From the NCBI GenBank assembly GCA_046349615.1, contig JAXMBZ010000006.1, positions 1 to 64,000 on the forward strand: a stretch of DNA of 64,000 nt, written 5' to 3'. A model generated the notes under the pieces. That model searched no databases. It had not been told where the DNA came from and saw nothing but the letters and a program-made list of their open reading frames with translations. How positions within the stretch are numbered: the stretch's first letter is position 1; each line of letters starts with the position of its first letter. The position numbers and the translations under genes were made by a program. Below, piece after piece: positions 26,308 through 35,878 of this stretch. Origin of the DNA: JADJNY01 sp046349615. GTDB lineage: Bacteria; Planctomycetota; UBA1135; GCA-002686595.

Positions 26308-27837
26308 ATGCTCGCCGTACTCGCACTCTGGGTGTCGGCCCTTCAGGGCGGATGCAACAATACAAACTACCACATTATCACGGGGCCAGGAATCGATCCA
26401 GGATCCCAAACCACAGAACCCTGCGGTGAGACGTCCGTCACTGTTTCTGTTCAGGTGCAGACGGGGGGTGCAATCAGAATCGTGACCGGACAGGCGCAGG
26501 GAAGCGTCTCCGTGACCGTGAAAACCCCTGACAAGTGCATCAAGTCCTACACGGAATACGGTGCAGACATTCACGAGTGTCAAGGTCCACTGCAAGGATG
26601 GGATTGCAATCCGCAGGGTGGAACCGTCACCGTCAAGTACTTCAAGGCCGACAATCCTTGCCCGACGCTCCCAACCGACCTCTCGAAGTTCCTCGGCGCC
26701 TATCGGGCGTCGATCGCCGGCGGCTCGATGACGATCTCGGTCCCTTGCACGGCTCCGAAGGATGCAACGTCCACGCTGGACCCGAGCGGACGGACTCGCA
26801 AGACCGCGAAGCTGACGAAGTGCACCACCGGCATGATAGAGACCGGAGTGATCGACACGCGTCCGGAGGTCTTCACGGATCACGGCCAAACGATGTTGCG
26901 TTACGCGGGCGATGCCGCGTCGTTCGATTTCTCGCAGGTGCCGGCCACTGCCCGAGTCAGCAACGAGCTCACTCTGACGGGCGTCGACGATCTCTACGAG
27001 ATGTTGACGAGTGGATCGAGCGAGCCCCTGCCCTCTCCGCTCCAAGCCGTACGGCAGTCCACCGGGCCGCTGAACTGGATCGACGACATGGCCTGCACGG
27101 TGACCGATTCGTATACGTTGGACGCTGCGGGTGACACGATCGCCGTCAAGCGCGTCCAGCAGCTCATGGGAGATCTGCGCGGCGACGGCGATTTCTCGCT
27201 CGAACTTCCCGAAACGGTGAATGACGAAGCCGGGAAGCCGGTTGCGTTCAGCACGCGATGGACGCGAGTCGCGGGGAACCTGTTCTCCGCCGAAGCGAGC
27301 GGTCTCACGGGGTCAATCCTGCCTTGGACGAACGGCGCGACCGCGCTCGCGATGAGCACCCAACTCGCGCACACACAAGATCTGATCGAGTGGCTGAACG
27401 ATCCCTACGGATTGGCTTCGTCGGACGCGGCTCGATACGAGTCGCACGAACTCTCGCCGGGCAAGTACCAGGTGACTCGTCATTACGACTGGTCCGCTGA
27501 CAACGGTGTCGAGGTGCCGTTGCCCGTCGTCGCACTCCTCGGCGAAGTACGCGTGTGGACGATCGACGCAACCGGAACACGTCCACGAGTGACGCAGATC
27601 GAGCACAAGTACGGCGGGACGACGGTTCAGCGCGTGGTGTTCCAGAGAGATTCGGAGGTCGTCTCGGGCACCTGGCGACCCGCTCAGTGGAAGATCGAGA
27701 CTTTGGACGCCAGCGGCCAAGTCGTTTCGACGTCGCAACTGGCCGTTACGGCCGCGCGTCGTCCTTCGGCAATACCGTCGACGCTCGAGTATCCGAAGCC
27801 TCCCTCCGGCATCTGGTACGTGCTTCTCGCCAACTGA
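26308..27837 (+). CDS. Secreted hypothetical protein of lower GC, inside the insertion
   Basis: The start is the ATG at 26308, preceded by GAGGAACGG; an upstream ATG at 26266 would add 14 residues. The 509-residue product begins with a short hydrophobic signal (MLAVLALWVSALQGGC). It then has a Cys-rich, beta-strand-rich region (SVTVSVQVQTGGAIRIVTG, HECQGPLQGWDC) and a long polar region without recognisable motifs. I do not recognise a family. Hand counts of two 60-base lines in the 5' part give 50% and 57% GC, against 78% for a line in glmM, which suggests foreign origin. It sits between the two folP 3' copies and ends about 100 bases before a good hairpin terminator. Confidence 0.8.
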   Translation: MLAVLALWVSALQGGCNNTNYHIITGPGIDPGSQTTEPCGETSVTVSVQVQTGGAIRIVTGQAQGSVSVTVKTPDKCIKSYTEYGADIHECQGPLQGWDCNPQGGTVTVKYFKADNPCPTLPTDLSKFLGAYRASIAGGSMTISVPCTAPKDATSTLDPSGRTRKTAKLTKCTTGMIETGVIDTRPEVFTDHGQTMLRYAGDAASFDFSQVPATARVSNELTLTGVDDLYEMLTSGSSEPLPSPLQAVRQSTGPLNWIDDMACTVTDSYTLDAAGDTIAVKRVQQLMGDLRGDGDFSLELPETVNDEAGKPVAFSTRWTRVAGNLFSAEASGLTGSILPWTNGATALAMSTQLAHTQDLIEWLNDPYGLASSDAARYESHELSPGKYQVTRHYDWSADNGVEVPLPVVALLGEVRVWTIDATGTRPRVTQIEHKYGGTTVQRVVFQRDSEVVSGTWRPAQWKIETLDASGQVVSTSQLAVTAARRPSAIPSTLEYPKPPSGIWYVLLAN

Positions 27838-27935
27838 CGACCGAGCGCCGTGCACCGGCCCGCGCGGGTGCATCGAGGCATCGCACTCCCGAACGCTCGA
27901 GCGCGCGGTCGAGAGGGGCTCGATCGCGCCATGGA

Positions 27936-27965
27936 AGCGGCGACCTTCGTGGTCGCCGCTCCTTT
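27936..27965 (+). terminator. Intrinsic terminator after the inserted gene
   Basis: The perfect 10-bp stem AGCGGCGACC/GGTCGCCGCT has a 5-base TTCGT loop and is followed by CCTTTCG. It lies about 100 bases after the stop of the secreted-protein gene. The T-run is short. Confidence 0.55.
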
Positions 27966-28020
27966 CGATTCGTGCGCTCCTTCACGGCTCCGACGGACGG
28001 GGCGGGAGAACGACACCATG

Positions 28021-28530
28021 TCCACTCCGCGCGCGAGGACCGGCCACGATCTTCGCCTGCCCCCCTCGACGCTGCGCGCCGGTGCGAGGCTCGCGCTGAT
28101 GCGCATGCTCGGCACGCCGCGCGACATGCAGCGCGCTCCGCACTACGTCGACGTCGTGGCGGAGGTGCGCACGTTCCTGCGCGAGCGCACCGAGTCGGCA
28201 CTCGCCGCCGGGATCGAGCGCTCGAAGCTGTGGATCGACCCCGGCATCGGCTTCGGGAAGACGCTTCTGCACAACCTCGAGCTCCTGCGACGCCTCGGCG
28301 AGCTCGCCGAGCTCGGCTACCCGATCCTGCTCGGCGTGTCGCGCAAGTCGTTCATCGCGGGCGTCGAGGAGGCGCACGGTCTCGCGCGCTCGCCCGCGTC
28401 CGAACGCCTCGGCGGGACGCTCGCGGCGCTCGCGATCGGCGTCGTGAACGGCGCGTCGATCCTGCGCGTGCACGACGTGCGCGCGGCGAAGCAGGCGGCG
28501 CTCGTCGCGCACGCGCTCGAGCGCCGCTGA
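28021..28530 (+). pseudogene. 5'-truncated second copy of folP
   Basis: From about 28072 this frame matches the C-terminal half of dihydropteroate synthase (RMLGTP, GIGFGK, GVSRKSF, HDVRAAKQAALVA) and ends at the equivalent stop. It lacks the N-terminal half, including the pterin loops and the DVGGES and VND segments, so it cannot be a working enzyme. The His of the HMLGTP motif in the complete copy is Arg here. The frame is still open and differences from the complete copy include many conservative changes. It is directly followed by glmM, so it probably represents the ancestral native 3' end of folP. Confidence 0.85.
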
Positions 28531-28542
28531 TCGCTCGGATGC
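28072..28542 (+). repeat. Right copy of the 470-base imperfect direct repeat (folP 3' half)
   Basis: This is the counterpart of 25300-25771. Similarity starts fuzzily near 28072, within a Leu-Arg-Ala-Gly-Ala segment, and stops just after the folP stop at GGATGC (28542). Beyond that point the sequence leads into glmM. Confidence 0.85.
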
Positions 28543-28672
28543 GCGCGGCGAGCGACCGCGCGTTCGACGACGAGCGCGCGATCCCCGCGCTCGGAGCTTG
28601 CCCCGCGCGCGACCTGGAGCGCACAATCCGCGCGCCGCGTCGTCGTGGTCGCGGCAGCGAGGGGACCTGAAC

Positions 28673-30031
28673 TTGAAACCGGAACGCATCTTCGGCACCG
28701 ACGGCATCCGCGGACGCGCGGGCGACGGATGGCTCTCCGTGCCCGCCGTCACCGCGCTCGGCTGCGCGCTCGGCGACGTGCTCGTGCCGCACGGCGACAA
28801 GAAGAAGAAACACCGCGTGCTCCTCGGCCACGACGGTCGGCGCTCGGGGCCCGAGCTCGAGGCGGCGCTCGCGCGCGGCCTCTCGACGCACGGCTTCGAC
28901 GTGACGAGCTGCGGCCTGATCACGACGCCGGGTCTCGCGCTCCTGACGAAGATGGAGCGCTTCCAGATCGGCGCGATGATCAGCGCGTCGCACAACCCGG
29001 CCGAGGACAACGGCATCAAGGTCTTCTCCGGCGAGGGCGACAAGCTCTCCGACGAGCTCGAGCTCGCGATCGAGGAGCGCCTGCGCGCGACGCCGTCCGT
29101 GAAGCTCGACGGACCGCCGCCGCCGGCGGACCACGAGCTCGAGAACCACTACCTCGCGCACCTGACGGACAAAGTGGCGCACAAGCTCCCGCTCGACGGC
29201 GTGCGCATCGTGCTCGACTGCGCGAACGGCGGTGGTTCGCGCGTCGGTCCGCGCGTGTTCGGACGCCTCGGCGCGCAGGTCGTGTCGATCTCTGCCGAGC
29301 CCGACGGCGACAACATCAACCGCGAGTGCGGCGCGACGAAGCCCGCGCGCTTGCAGCAGGAAGTGCGCTCGCAGGGTGCGGCGATCGGGATCGCGCTCGA
29401 CGGCGACGGCGACCGGTGCATCCTCGTCGACGAGAAGGGCGAGCTCGTCAACGGCGACGGGATCCTGACCGTGTGCGCGCGGCACATGGCGCACAAGAGC
29501 GAGCTCCCCGACCCGCGCATCGTCGCGACGGTGATGTCGAACCGCGGGCTCTTCCGCGCGCTGCGCGACGTCGGCGTCGGGATCGTGACGACGGACGTCG
29601 GCGACCGGCGCGTCGTCGAGGCGATGAAGCGCGAGAAATTGAAGCTCGGCGGCGAGCAGTCGGGGCACATCGTGTTCGGCTCCGAGAACCACTGGATCGG
29701 CGACGGGCTCGTGACCGCGCTGCACGTCCTGCGCGTGATGCGCGAAACGAAGAAGCCGCTCAGCGAGCTCGCGGGTGCGTACCGCGCGTTCCCGCAGGTC
29801 CTGCTCAACGTGCCCGTCGCGCGCCAGCCGTCGCTCTCGTCGATCCCGAGCCTCGTCGCGGCGCGCACGCGCTTCGAGGAGGAGCTCGGCGAGGACGGGC
29901 GCGTGCTCCTGCGCTACTCGGGTACGGAGCCCTTGGCGCGCGTGATGGTCGAGGGCCCGGACCTCGAGCGGATCAAGAAGCAGGCACAGGAGCTCGCGAG
30001 CTTGATCCAGGCGGCGATCGGGGCGGCCTGA
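28673..30031 (+). CDS. glmM: Phosphoglucosamine mutase
   Basis: GlmM converts glucosamine-6-phosphate to glucosamine-1-phosphate for UDP-GlcNAc, the precursor of peptidoglycan and lipid A. The start is the TTG at 28673, preceded by GAGGGG and followed by KPERIFGTDGIRG. The active-site phosphoserine loop is ISASHNPAEDNG (Ser 106), the metal loop is DGDGDR near residue 243, and the phosphate-binding loop is RYSGTEPLARVM. The 452 residues are a normal length. In many bacteria glmM directly follows folP; here the truncated folP copy ends 142 bases upstream. Confidence 0.96.
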   Translation: MKPERIFGTDGIRGRAGDGWLSVPAVTALGCALGDVLVPHGDKKKKHRVLLGHDGRRSGPELEAALARGLSTHGFDVTSCGLITTPGLALLTKMERFQIGAMISASHNPAEDNGIKVFSGEGDKLSDELELAIEERLRATPSVKLDGPPPPADHELENHYLAHLTDKVAHKLPLDGVRIVLDCANGGGSRVGPRVFGRLGAQVVSISAEPDGDNINRECGATKPARLQQEVRSQGAAIGIALDGDGDRCILVDEKGELVNGDGILTVCARHMAHKSELPDPRIVATVMSNRGLFRALRDVGVGIVTTDVGDRRVVEAMKREKLKLGGEQSGHIVFGSENHWIGDGLVTALHVLRVMRETKKPLSELAGAYRAFPQVLLNVPVARQPSLSSIPSLVAARTRFEEELGEDGRVLLRYSGTEPLARVMVEGPDLERIKKQAQELASLIQAAIGAA

Positions 30032-30068
30032 CGATCCCCGCGTGCTGGCCGGCGCGGACGGGATCGCC

Positions 30069-30074
30069 TACCTT
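30069..30074 (+). promoter_or_regulatory. -10-like hexamer TACCTT before tsaB
   Basis: TACCTT ends 9 bases before the GTG at 30084, which has no ribosome site. This fits the recurrent near-leaderless promoter pattern. Confidence 0.35.
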
Positions 30075-30083
30075 CACGCCCCC

Positions 30084-30749
30084 GTGACCGTCGTCGCCCT
30101 CGAATCCTCCCACCGCGCGGCCTCGGTCGCGGTTCGTCACGACGGCCGCACCGCCTCCGCGCGGCTCGAGGCCGCGCGTGCGCACGCCTCCGACCTCTTC
30201 CCGCGGCTCGAAGCGCTGTTCCGCGAGCTCGGCGCGCGCCCGGACGCGATCGCGACCGTGATCGTCGGCACCGGCCCCGGCAGCTACACCGGCCTGCGCG
30301 TCGGGATCGCGACGGCGCTCGGGCTCGCGCGCGGCAGCGGTGCGGAGCTCGTCGGCGTGCCCTCGGGCGAGACGCTCGTCTTCGAGCGCGTCGAGCCCGG
30401 TCGCGAGGCGGTCTTCCTGCTCGACGCACGCTCGAACGAGCTCTACTTCGCGCGCTACCGCCGGACCGCCGGCGGGGTCGACGCCGTCGAGCCGCCGTGC
30501 GTGCTCCGCCCCGAGGCGCTCGCCGAGCGCCTCCCCGAGGGCGTCCCGATCTTCGGCGACGCGACCGTCGCGGACGCGGCCCGACTCGACGCCGCGGCGC
30601 GCGCGCGCCTCGTCTCCGACGCCGTGCCGTCGTCGGAGGCCCTGCTCGAGCTCGGCCTCCGCCGTCTCGAGGAGCGCGGACCGACGCCGCCCGACGCGCT
30701 CGAGCCGCTCTACCTGCGCCCGTTCGCGACGACGCAGCGCAAGCGCTGA
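30084..30749 (+). CDS. tsaB: tRNA threonylcarbamoyladenosine biosynthesis protein TsaB
   Basis: TsaB is the partner of TsaD in making t6A37 on ANN-decoding tRNAs. The 221-residue protein has the ASKHA fold: TVVALESSHRAASVAV at the start and the signature GTGPGSYTGLRVG near residue 54. The GTG at 30084 is chosen over an upstream GTG/ATG-less extension because the fold begins there. It lies 52 bases after glmM. tsaD and tsaE are not in the window. Confidence 0.9.
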   Translation: MTVVALESSHRAASVAVRHDGRTASARLEAARAHASDLFPRLEALFRELGARPDAIATVIVGTGPGSYTGLRVGIATALGLARGSGAELVGVPSGETLVFERVEPGREAVFLLDARSNELYFARYRRTAGGVDAVEPPCVLRPEALAERLPEGVPIFGDATVADAARLDAAARARLVSDAVPSSEALLELGLRRLEERGPTPPDALEPLYLRPFATTQRKR

Positions 30750-30862
30750 GCGACCACCCGGCTCGAGTCGTCGCGCTCGCTCGGTCGCGCTCTCGTTCGC
30801 GACGCGTTTCGACCGCCGCTCGACGCTTGGAACCACCCGCGCGCGATGGCATCCTCCGCCGC

Positions 30863-32116
30863 GTGACCGTGTACCGCGCTTGGGCCGACATCGACCTCGA
30901 TGCGTTGACCCACAACCTCGCCGTGATCCGCCACAAGGCGGGCCCGGGCACGCGCATCGTGCTCGTCGTCAAGGCCGACGCGTACGGCCACGGCGCGATC
31001 GCGATCGCGAGCCACGCCGTGCGCTGCGGCATCGGCGCGCTCGGCGTGTCGACCTCCGCGGAGGCGCTCGAGCTGCGCTCCGCCGGCATCCGCGTCCCGA
31101 TCCTCGTGCTCGGCACGATCGTCGACGACGAAGCGGTCGACGCGCTGCGCTGCGACGTCCACATCGCGCTGCACTCCGGCGAGCGGCGCGCGATGCTGCA
31201 GGAGCTCGCGCGGCGCCTCGGGATCCGCGCGAAGGTCCACCTCAAGGTCGACACGGGCCTCGGCCGCCTCGGCGTGCTCCCCTCGCGCGCGGTCGACCTC
31301 CTGCGCGAGATCCGCCGCTCGTCGCACCTCGAGCTCGCGGGCGTGATGACGCACGTGAGCTCGGGCGAAGGTGCCTTCGCCGCGAGCACCGCCGAGCAAG
31401 CGCGCGTGTTCGAGGACGTCCTGCGCAAAGCGCGCGAGGAGCGCTTGCTCGCGGGCTGGATCCACATGGCGAACTCCGCGTCGCTCTTCACGGGCCTGCG
31501 TCCGCGCTACGACACGGTGCGGCCCGGGATCAGCGCGTACGGAGTCCTCCCCGCAGACCTCCCCGGCGCGGGCGACTTGCGGCCGATCCTCTCCCTCAAG
31601 ACGCAGATCGTCTTCCTGAAGGACGTCCCGCAGGGCACGCCGGTCGGCTACGACTCGACGTGGCGCGCGCCGCACACGACGCGCGTCGCGACGATCCCCG
31701 TCGGCTACAACGACGGCGTCCCCTGGCGCCTCTCGAACCACGGCGCCGTGCTCGTGCGCGGTCAGCGCGCGCGCATCGTCGGACGCGTTTCGATGGACTA
31801 CACGACGATCGACGTCGGCCACATCCCGAACGTGCACGTCGGCGACGAGGTCACGCTGATCGGCACGCAGGGCCACGAGACGATCTCCGTCGAGGAAGTC
31901 GCCGCGAAGGTCGGCACGATCTCGTACGAGATCACGTGCTCCGTCGGCAAGCGCGTGCAGCGCCGCTACGTCGGCGGCGAGACGATCGTCCTGCCGAGTC
32001 AAGGCGCGCCGTTCACCGCGTGGCCGCACCGGCTCCCGCGCATGCCGTCCGTGAACCTCGACGCCGAGCCCGCCGAGCGCGAGCTCGACCTCGATCCGCC
32101 GCACGGAAGGAGCTGA
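30863..32116 (+). CDS. alr: Alanine racemase
   Basis: This PLP enzyme makes D-alanine for peptidoglycan. The 417-residue protein begins at the GTG at 30863 (TVYRAWADIDLDALTHN). The PLP lysine is in VVKADAYGHG (Lys 37) and the second catalytic base is Tyr 282 in GYNDGVPW. The phosphate- and substrate-binding segment MANSAS and the MDYT loop are present. About 45 extra residues follow the usual C-terminus. Its presence, with glmM, implies a peptidoglycan wall. Confidence 0.95.
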   Translation: MTVYRAWADIDLDALTHNLAVIRHKAGPGTRIVLVVKADAYGHGAIAIASHAVRCGIGALGVSTSAEALELRSAGIRVPILVLGTIVDDEAVDALRCDVHIALHSGERRAMLQELARRLGIRAKVHLKVDTGLGRLGVLPSRAVDLLREIRRSSHLELAGVMTHVSSGEGAFAASTAEQARVFEDVLRKAREERLLAGWIHMANSASLFTGLRPRYDTVRPGISAYGVLPADLPGAGDLRPILSLKTQIVFLKDVPQGTPVGYDSTWRAPHTTRVATIPVGYNDGVPWRLSNHGAVLVRGQRARIVGRVSMDYTTIDVGHIPNVHVGDEVTLIGTQGHETISVEEVAAKVGTISYEITCSVGKRVQRRYVGGETIVLPSQGAPFTAWPHRLPRMPSVNLDAEPAERELDLDPPHGRS

Positions 32117-32122
32117 TCCTCC

Positions 32123-35100
32123 GTGCGGGCCCTGCTCCGCCTCTCCGGTCGACTGCTCCTGGGCCTCGCGCTCGTGGTCGGCTGGTTCGTGCTGATCCTC
32201 GGCGGCGGGCTGTTCATCGCGCAGGAGACGGGCGTCCTGCGCTCGACCGTGCTCGACACGCTGCGACAGCACGCGGGCTCGCTCGGGGACGACCTCTCGG
32301 TGAAGGAGGTCCGGTTCTCGTGGCTGCACCCCGCGCTCGAGCTCGAGGACGTCGCGCTCGGCGGGAACGGCGAGCTCGCGCTCGTGCGCCGCGTGCGCGT
32401 CGAGTTCGCGTTCTCGCGCGAGGACGGGCTGCGGATCGCGCGCATCGACGCGCGCGGCGGCCATGTGCGCATCGCCCCGGCTCTGCGCTCGGGCCTCGAC
32501 GGGTTCGCGCGCGGGCTCTCCCCCGCCGCGCCGCCGGCGAGCGGTCCCCGTCCGCCGCAGCCGCCGGGCCCGCAACTCACCGTGCGCGACCTCGGCGTCG
32601 ACTGGGAGACCGCCGCGTGGGGTCGCGTGCCGATCGGACGCGTCGACGTCGACCTCGCGCTCGATCCGGAACACGGAGCGACGCTCGACGGACGCCTGCT
32701 GCCGTATCTCGCGCCGCTTTCGCGCGACGGCGCGAGCGGCGTGATCACGCTGCGCGGCCGTTCGTCGGGCGCGTCGTCGTTCGACGTCGTCGCGTCCGCC
32801 GCGGGTGTGCCGCTCTCGACGACGTCGATCCCGAAGGGCACGACGCTCGACGCGCTCGTGCCGTGGGAGCCGCGCGGCGTGCTCGGGCTCGACCTCACCG
32901 CGAGCTTCAGTCTGGACGGGAGCACGCTCCCGCGCGCCGATGCGCACGTCGAGGTGCGCGACGCGAGCGTGCACGTCCCCGGCAGCGACGCGACGATCTC
33001 CGGCGGCTTCCTCGCGTTCGAGACGCACTACGCGCCCGCGAGCGCCGAGGAGCTCGGCTCGCCGCGCGCGTGGACCGGGCGCGGGCGCGCGCTCGGGGCG
33101 TGGAACGAGACGCGCGTCGACGGTTGGGCCGTGCTCGGCCCCGACGCGGGCACCGCGAGCGCCGCGCGCGCGTGGTTCGCGTGCGACGACCTGCCGCTCG
33201 AGGGCGCGCTGCCCGCGCTCTTCGGCACGGCGACGGCCGCGCGCGAGTCGTGGGACGCGTTCGAGCCGCGCGGACGCGCGAAGGTGCGCGCGTCGCTCGA
33301 CGTGCCGAGCGCCTGGGACGGCGAGCGCCCGCTCTTCGACGTCGCGCGCGTCGCCCTCGCGCTCGACCTCGACGGACGCGCGGGCATGACGTACCACGGC
33401 TGGCCGAACCTCGCCGGCGGCCGCTCCGATCAGGGGTTCCCGCTGCCGCTCGAGCACGTGCGCGGCACCGCGACGTACGCGCTCGATCCGCGCGCGCTCC
33501 GGCGCTTCCGCATCGCGCTCGTCGAGCTCGCGGCGGACCATCCCTCCGGTCCGATCCACGGGAACGGCGTCGTCGAAGCGCACGCGGCCGACGCGCCGCC
33601 GACGCTGCCCGGCCACGGCTACGGCGAGATCGAGCTCGCGCTCGACACGCCGAAGCTCGCGGTCGACGCCGTGCTCGAGCGCGCGCTCGACGGTCTCGCG
33701 GGCCCCGTTCCGCCCGCGTCGACGTGGAGGCCGTTCGCGCCGAAGGGCGGCGACATCGGCGTGAACCTGCGCCTCTGCCGCAAGGTCGACATGAACTGGC
33801 TCGCGACGGACCTCACGGTCGACCTGCGCGGGCTCGGGCTCGCGTGGGCGGACCTGCCGCTCCCCGTCGCGGACGCGCGCGGCACCCTGCGTTTCGTTTC
33901 GGACGGGAAACGGCAGAGCGCGCTCTCCGTCGCGGCGCGCGCGAAGCTCGAAACCGCGCGCGAACTCGCGCTCGCGCTGCGCGTGCAGCTCGATCCGACG
34001 GCGTCCGGCGCGTCGCACGGACGCGCGCTCGACGAGCTCGAGGCGATCACGGCGGACGTGCAGCGGCTCGCGCTCGTCGGGAAGGACACGAAGGAGCTCT
34101 GCGCGCACGTGCGCGAGATCGGCGACGCGCTCGACCTCGCCGGCCCGCGCGGCTTCGTCGACGCGCACTACGAGCGCACACGTGAGCGCGCCGGCGGCCC
34201 CTACACGACGCGCGCCGAGATCGCCCCGGCCGCGGGCGCCCCCGTCGAGCTCCAGTTGAAGCAGTTCCCGATGCGCACGAGCGACGTGCGCGGACGCGTG
34301 CTCGTCGGCGTCGTCGAGGACCCCGCGCGCGGTGCGCCGGCGTCGCACTCGACGATCTCCCCCATCGTCGGGCGGTGGACGAACGACGTGCAGGTCGCGT
34401 TCTCCGCGAGCTTCCCCGAGAACGTCGTGCGCGTCGCGGGCGCGGGCATCGACCCCGCGAGCCCGAGCCTGCGCGGCAGCATCGCGGAACTGCTCGGAGG
34501 CGCGCACGGCGCGGAGCCCGACATCTCGGGCATCGGCCTCGCGGGCCGCATGGACTTCCAGGGCGAGATCCGGCTCCCCGAGAAGCCCGACGCGCGCGCG
34601 CACAGCCGCTTCGACCTCCACCTGCGCGAGAACACGTTCAAGAGCGGCGAGAACTTCGCGCTCGAAGGGTTGCGGGGGCGCGTCGTCCTCGAAGACGAGG
34701 TCCTCACCGGCGAGCGCCTCGACGCGCGCCTCGCGGACACGCCGATCGAGCTCACGAAGGTCGCGTTCCGCACCGCCGACGCAGGCTTCACGTTCGACGC
34801 GGACCTCGCCGCGCGCGACGTCCCGATCAATCGCCGCCACCTCGCGCCGTTCTCGGATCCGAAGACGATCGACGCGCTGCTCGACGAGCTCAAGTGGCGC
34901 GGGAAGCTCGACCTGCGCGACGGTCATGTGACGCTCACCGGCCGCGCCGCGAACGACGCGAAGCTCGTCTTCCGCGGCACCGTCGTGCCGAAGGAGATGT
35001 CGATCGTCCTCGGCCTCCCGCTCGCGGTGAAGACCGCGGAAGCGCGCATCGAGGAGCTCGTGCTCGAGGGCGGACACATGCGGACGCGCGCGCGCGTGCG

Positions 35101-35863
35101 CGGCTTCTCGGGCCAGGTCGCGGGGCGCTCGCTCGAGCAGGCCGAACTGCTCGTCACCTACTTCGAGCCGCGGCTCTCGATCGAGGACATGACCGGCAAG
35201 TTCGCCGGTGGGGAGCTCCGCCCGCTCGGCACCGACTCCGATCGCGGCGGCACGCTCTTCTCGATCGACCTCACCGAGCCGTATCCGTTCCAGCTCGCGC
35301 TCGACCTGCGCGACGTCAAGGTCGAGGAGCTCCTGCAGGGCCTCTTCGTGTCGAACGTCGCGAACAAGGGCCGCCTCGAGTGCCAGCTGCGCCTCGTCGG
35401 CGACGAGAAGGACCTCTTGAAGATGCGCGGGTCGGGCTCCGTCGTGCTGCGCGATTCGTACCTGTGGTCCGTGCCGGTGATCCGCTCGTTGCTCGAAACG
35501 GTGCGCCTCGGAAGCACGGTCACGTTCGACAGCATGGCCGCGAACATCGACGTGAAGGACGGGAAGATCGCCATGCGCGACATCCGCGTGGCGAGCGCGG
35601 CCCTCCAACTCGCGGGCGAGGGCACGCTCGACTTCGACGGCACGCTCGACTACGCGCTCGACGTGCAGCTCACCGAGATCAAGAACCTCGCGTGGCTCCT
35701 GCGCTTCGTCACGTGGGTGACGGACAACATCGTCTCCGTGTCGATCCAGGGCGATCTCGATCGCCCGTCGATCCGCGCGCACTGGTTCGGGATCTTCGGC
35801 CGTCGCGGCGGCTATCGCGCGCTGCCGCTGCCGGGGTATGCTCCGCTGCCGCCGCGCTTCTGA
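32123..35863 (+). CDS. Large AsmA-like envelope protein
   Basis: This 1246-residue protein has one N-terminal membrane anchor (LLLGLALVVGWFVLILGGGLFI) and a very long beta-rich periplasmic region. The N-terminal part matches the start of AsmA/YhdP-type proteins (LSVKEVRFSWLHPALELEDV). The C-terminal 250 residues match the AsmA-like C-terminal domain (GRLECQLRLVG, GSGSVVLRDSYLWSVPVIRS, FDSMAANIDVKDGKIAMRD). Such proteins form hydrophobic grooves and are implicated in phospholipid transport to the outer membrane. The GTG at 32123 lies 6 bases after alr, and manC follows by 15 bases, so they are likely cotranscribed. Confidence 0.8.
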   Translation: MRALLRLSGRLLLGLALVVGWFVLILGGGLFIAQETGVLRSTVLDTLRQHAGSLGDDLSVKEVRFSWLHPALELEDVALGGNGELALVRRVRVEFAFSREDGLRIARIDARGGHVRIAPALRSGLDGFARGLSPAAPPASGPRPPQPPGPQLTVRDLGVDWETAAWGRVPIGRVDVDLALDPEHGATLDGRLLPYLAPLSRDGASGVITLRGRSSGASSFDVVASAAGVPLSTTSIPKGTTLDALVPWEPRGVLGLDLTASFSLDGSTLPRADAHVEVRDASVHVPGSDATISGGFLAFETHYAPASAEELGSPRAWTGRGRALGAWNETRVDGWAVLGPDAGTASAARAWFACDDLPLEGALPALFGTATAARESWDAFEPRGRAKVRASLDVPSAWDGERPLFDVARVALALDLDGRAGMTYHGWPNLAGGRSDQGFPLPLEHVRGTATYALDPRALRRFRIALVELAADHPSGPIHGNGVVEAHAADAPPTLPGHGYGEIELALDTPKLAVDAVLERALDGLAGPVPPASTWRPFAPKGGDIGVNLRLCRKVDMNWLATDLTVDLRGLGLAWADLPLPVADARGTLRFVSDGKRQSALSVAARAKLETARELALALRVQLDPTASGASHGRALDELEAITADVQRLALVGKDTKELCAHVREIGDALDLAGPRGFVDAHYERTRERAGGPYTTRAEIAPAAGAPVELQLKQFPMRTSDVRGRVLVGVVEDPARGAPASHSTISPIVGRWTNDVQVAFSASFPENVVRVAGAGIDPASPSLRGSIAELLGGAHGAEPDISGIGLAGRMDFQGEIRLPEKPDARAHSRFDLHLRENTFKSGENFALEGLRGRVVLEDEVLTGERLDARLADTPIELTKVAFRTADAGFTFDADLAARDVPINRRHLAPFSDPKTIDALLDELKWRGKLDLRDGHVTLTGRAANDAKLVFRGTVVPKEMSIVLGLPLAVKTAEARIEELVLEGGHMRTRARVRGFSGQVAGRSLEQAELLVTYFEPRLSIEDMTGKFAGGELRPLGTDSDRGGTLFSIDLTEPYPFQLALDLRDVKVEELLQGLFVSNVANKGRLECQLRLVGDEKDLLKMRGSGSVVLRDSYLWSVPVIRSLLETVRLGSTVTFDSMAANIDVKDGKIAMRDIRVASAALQLAGEGTLDFDGTLDYALDVQLTEIKNLAWLLRFVTWVTDNIVSVSIQGDLDRPSIRAHWFGIFGRRGGYRALPLPGYAPLPPRF

Positions 35864-35878
35864 CGCGGGGCGCGACGC

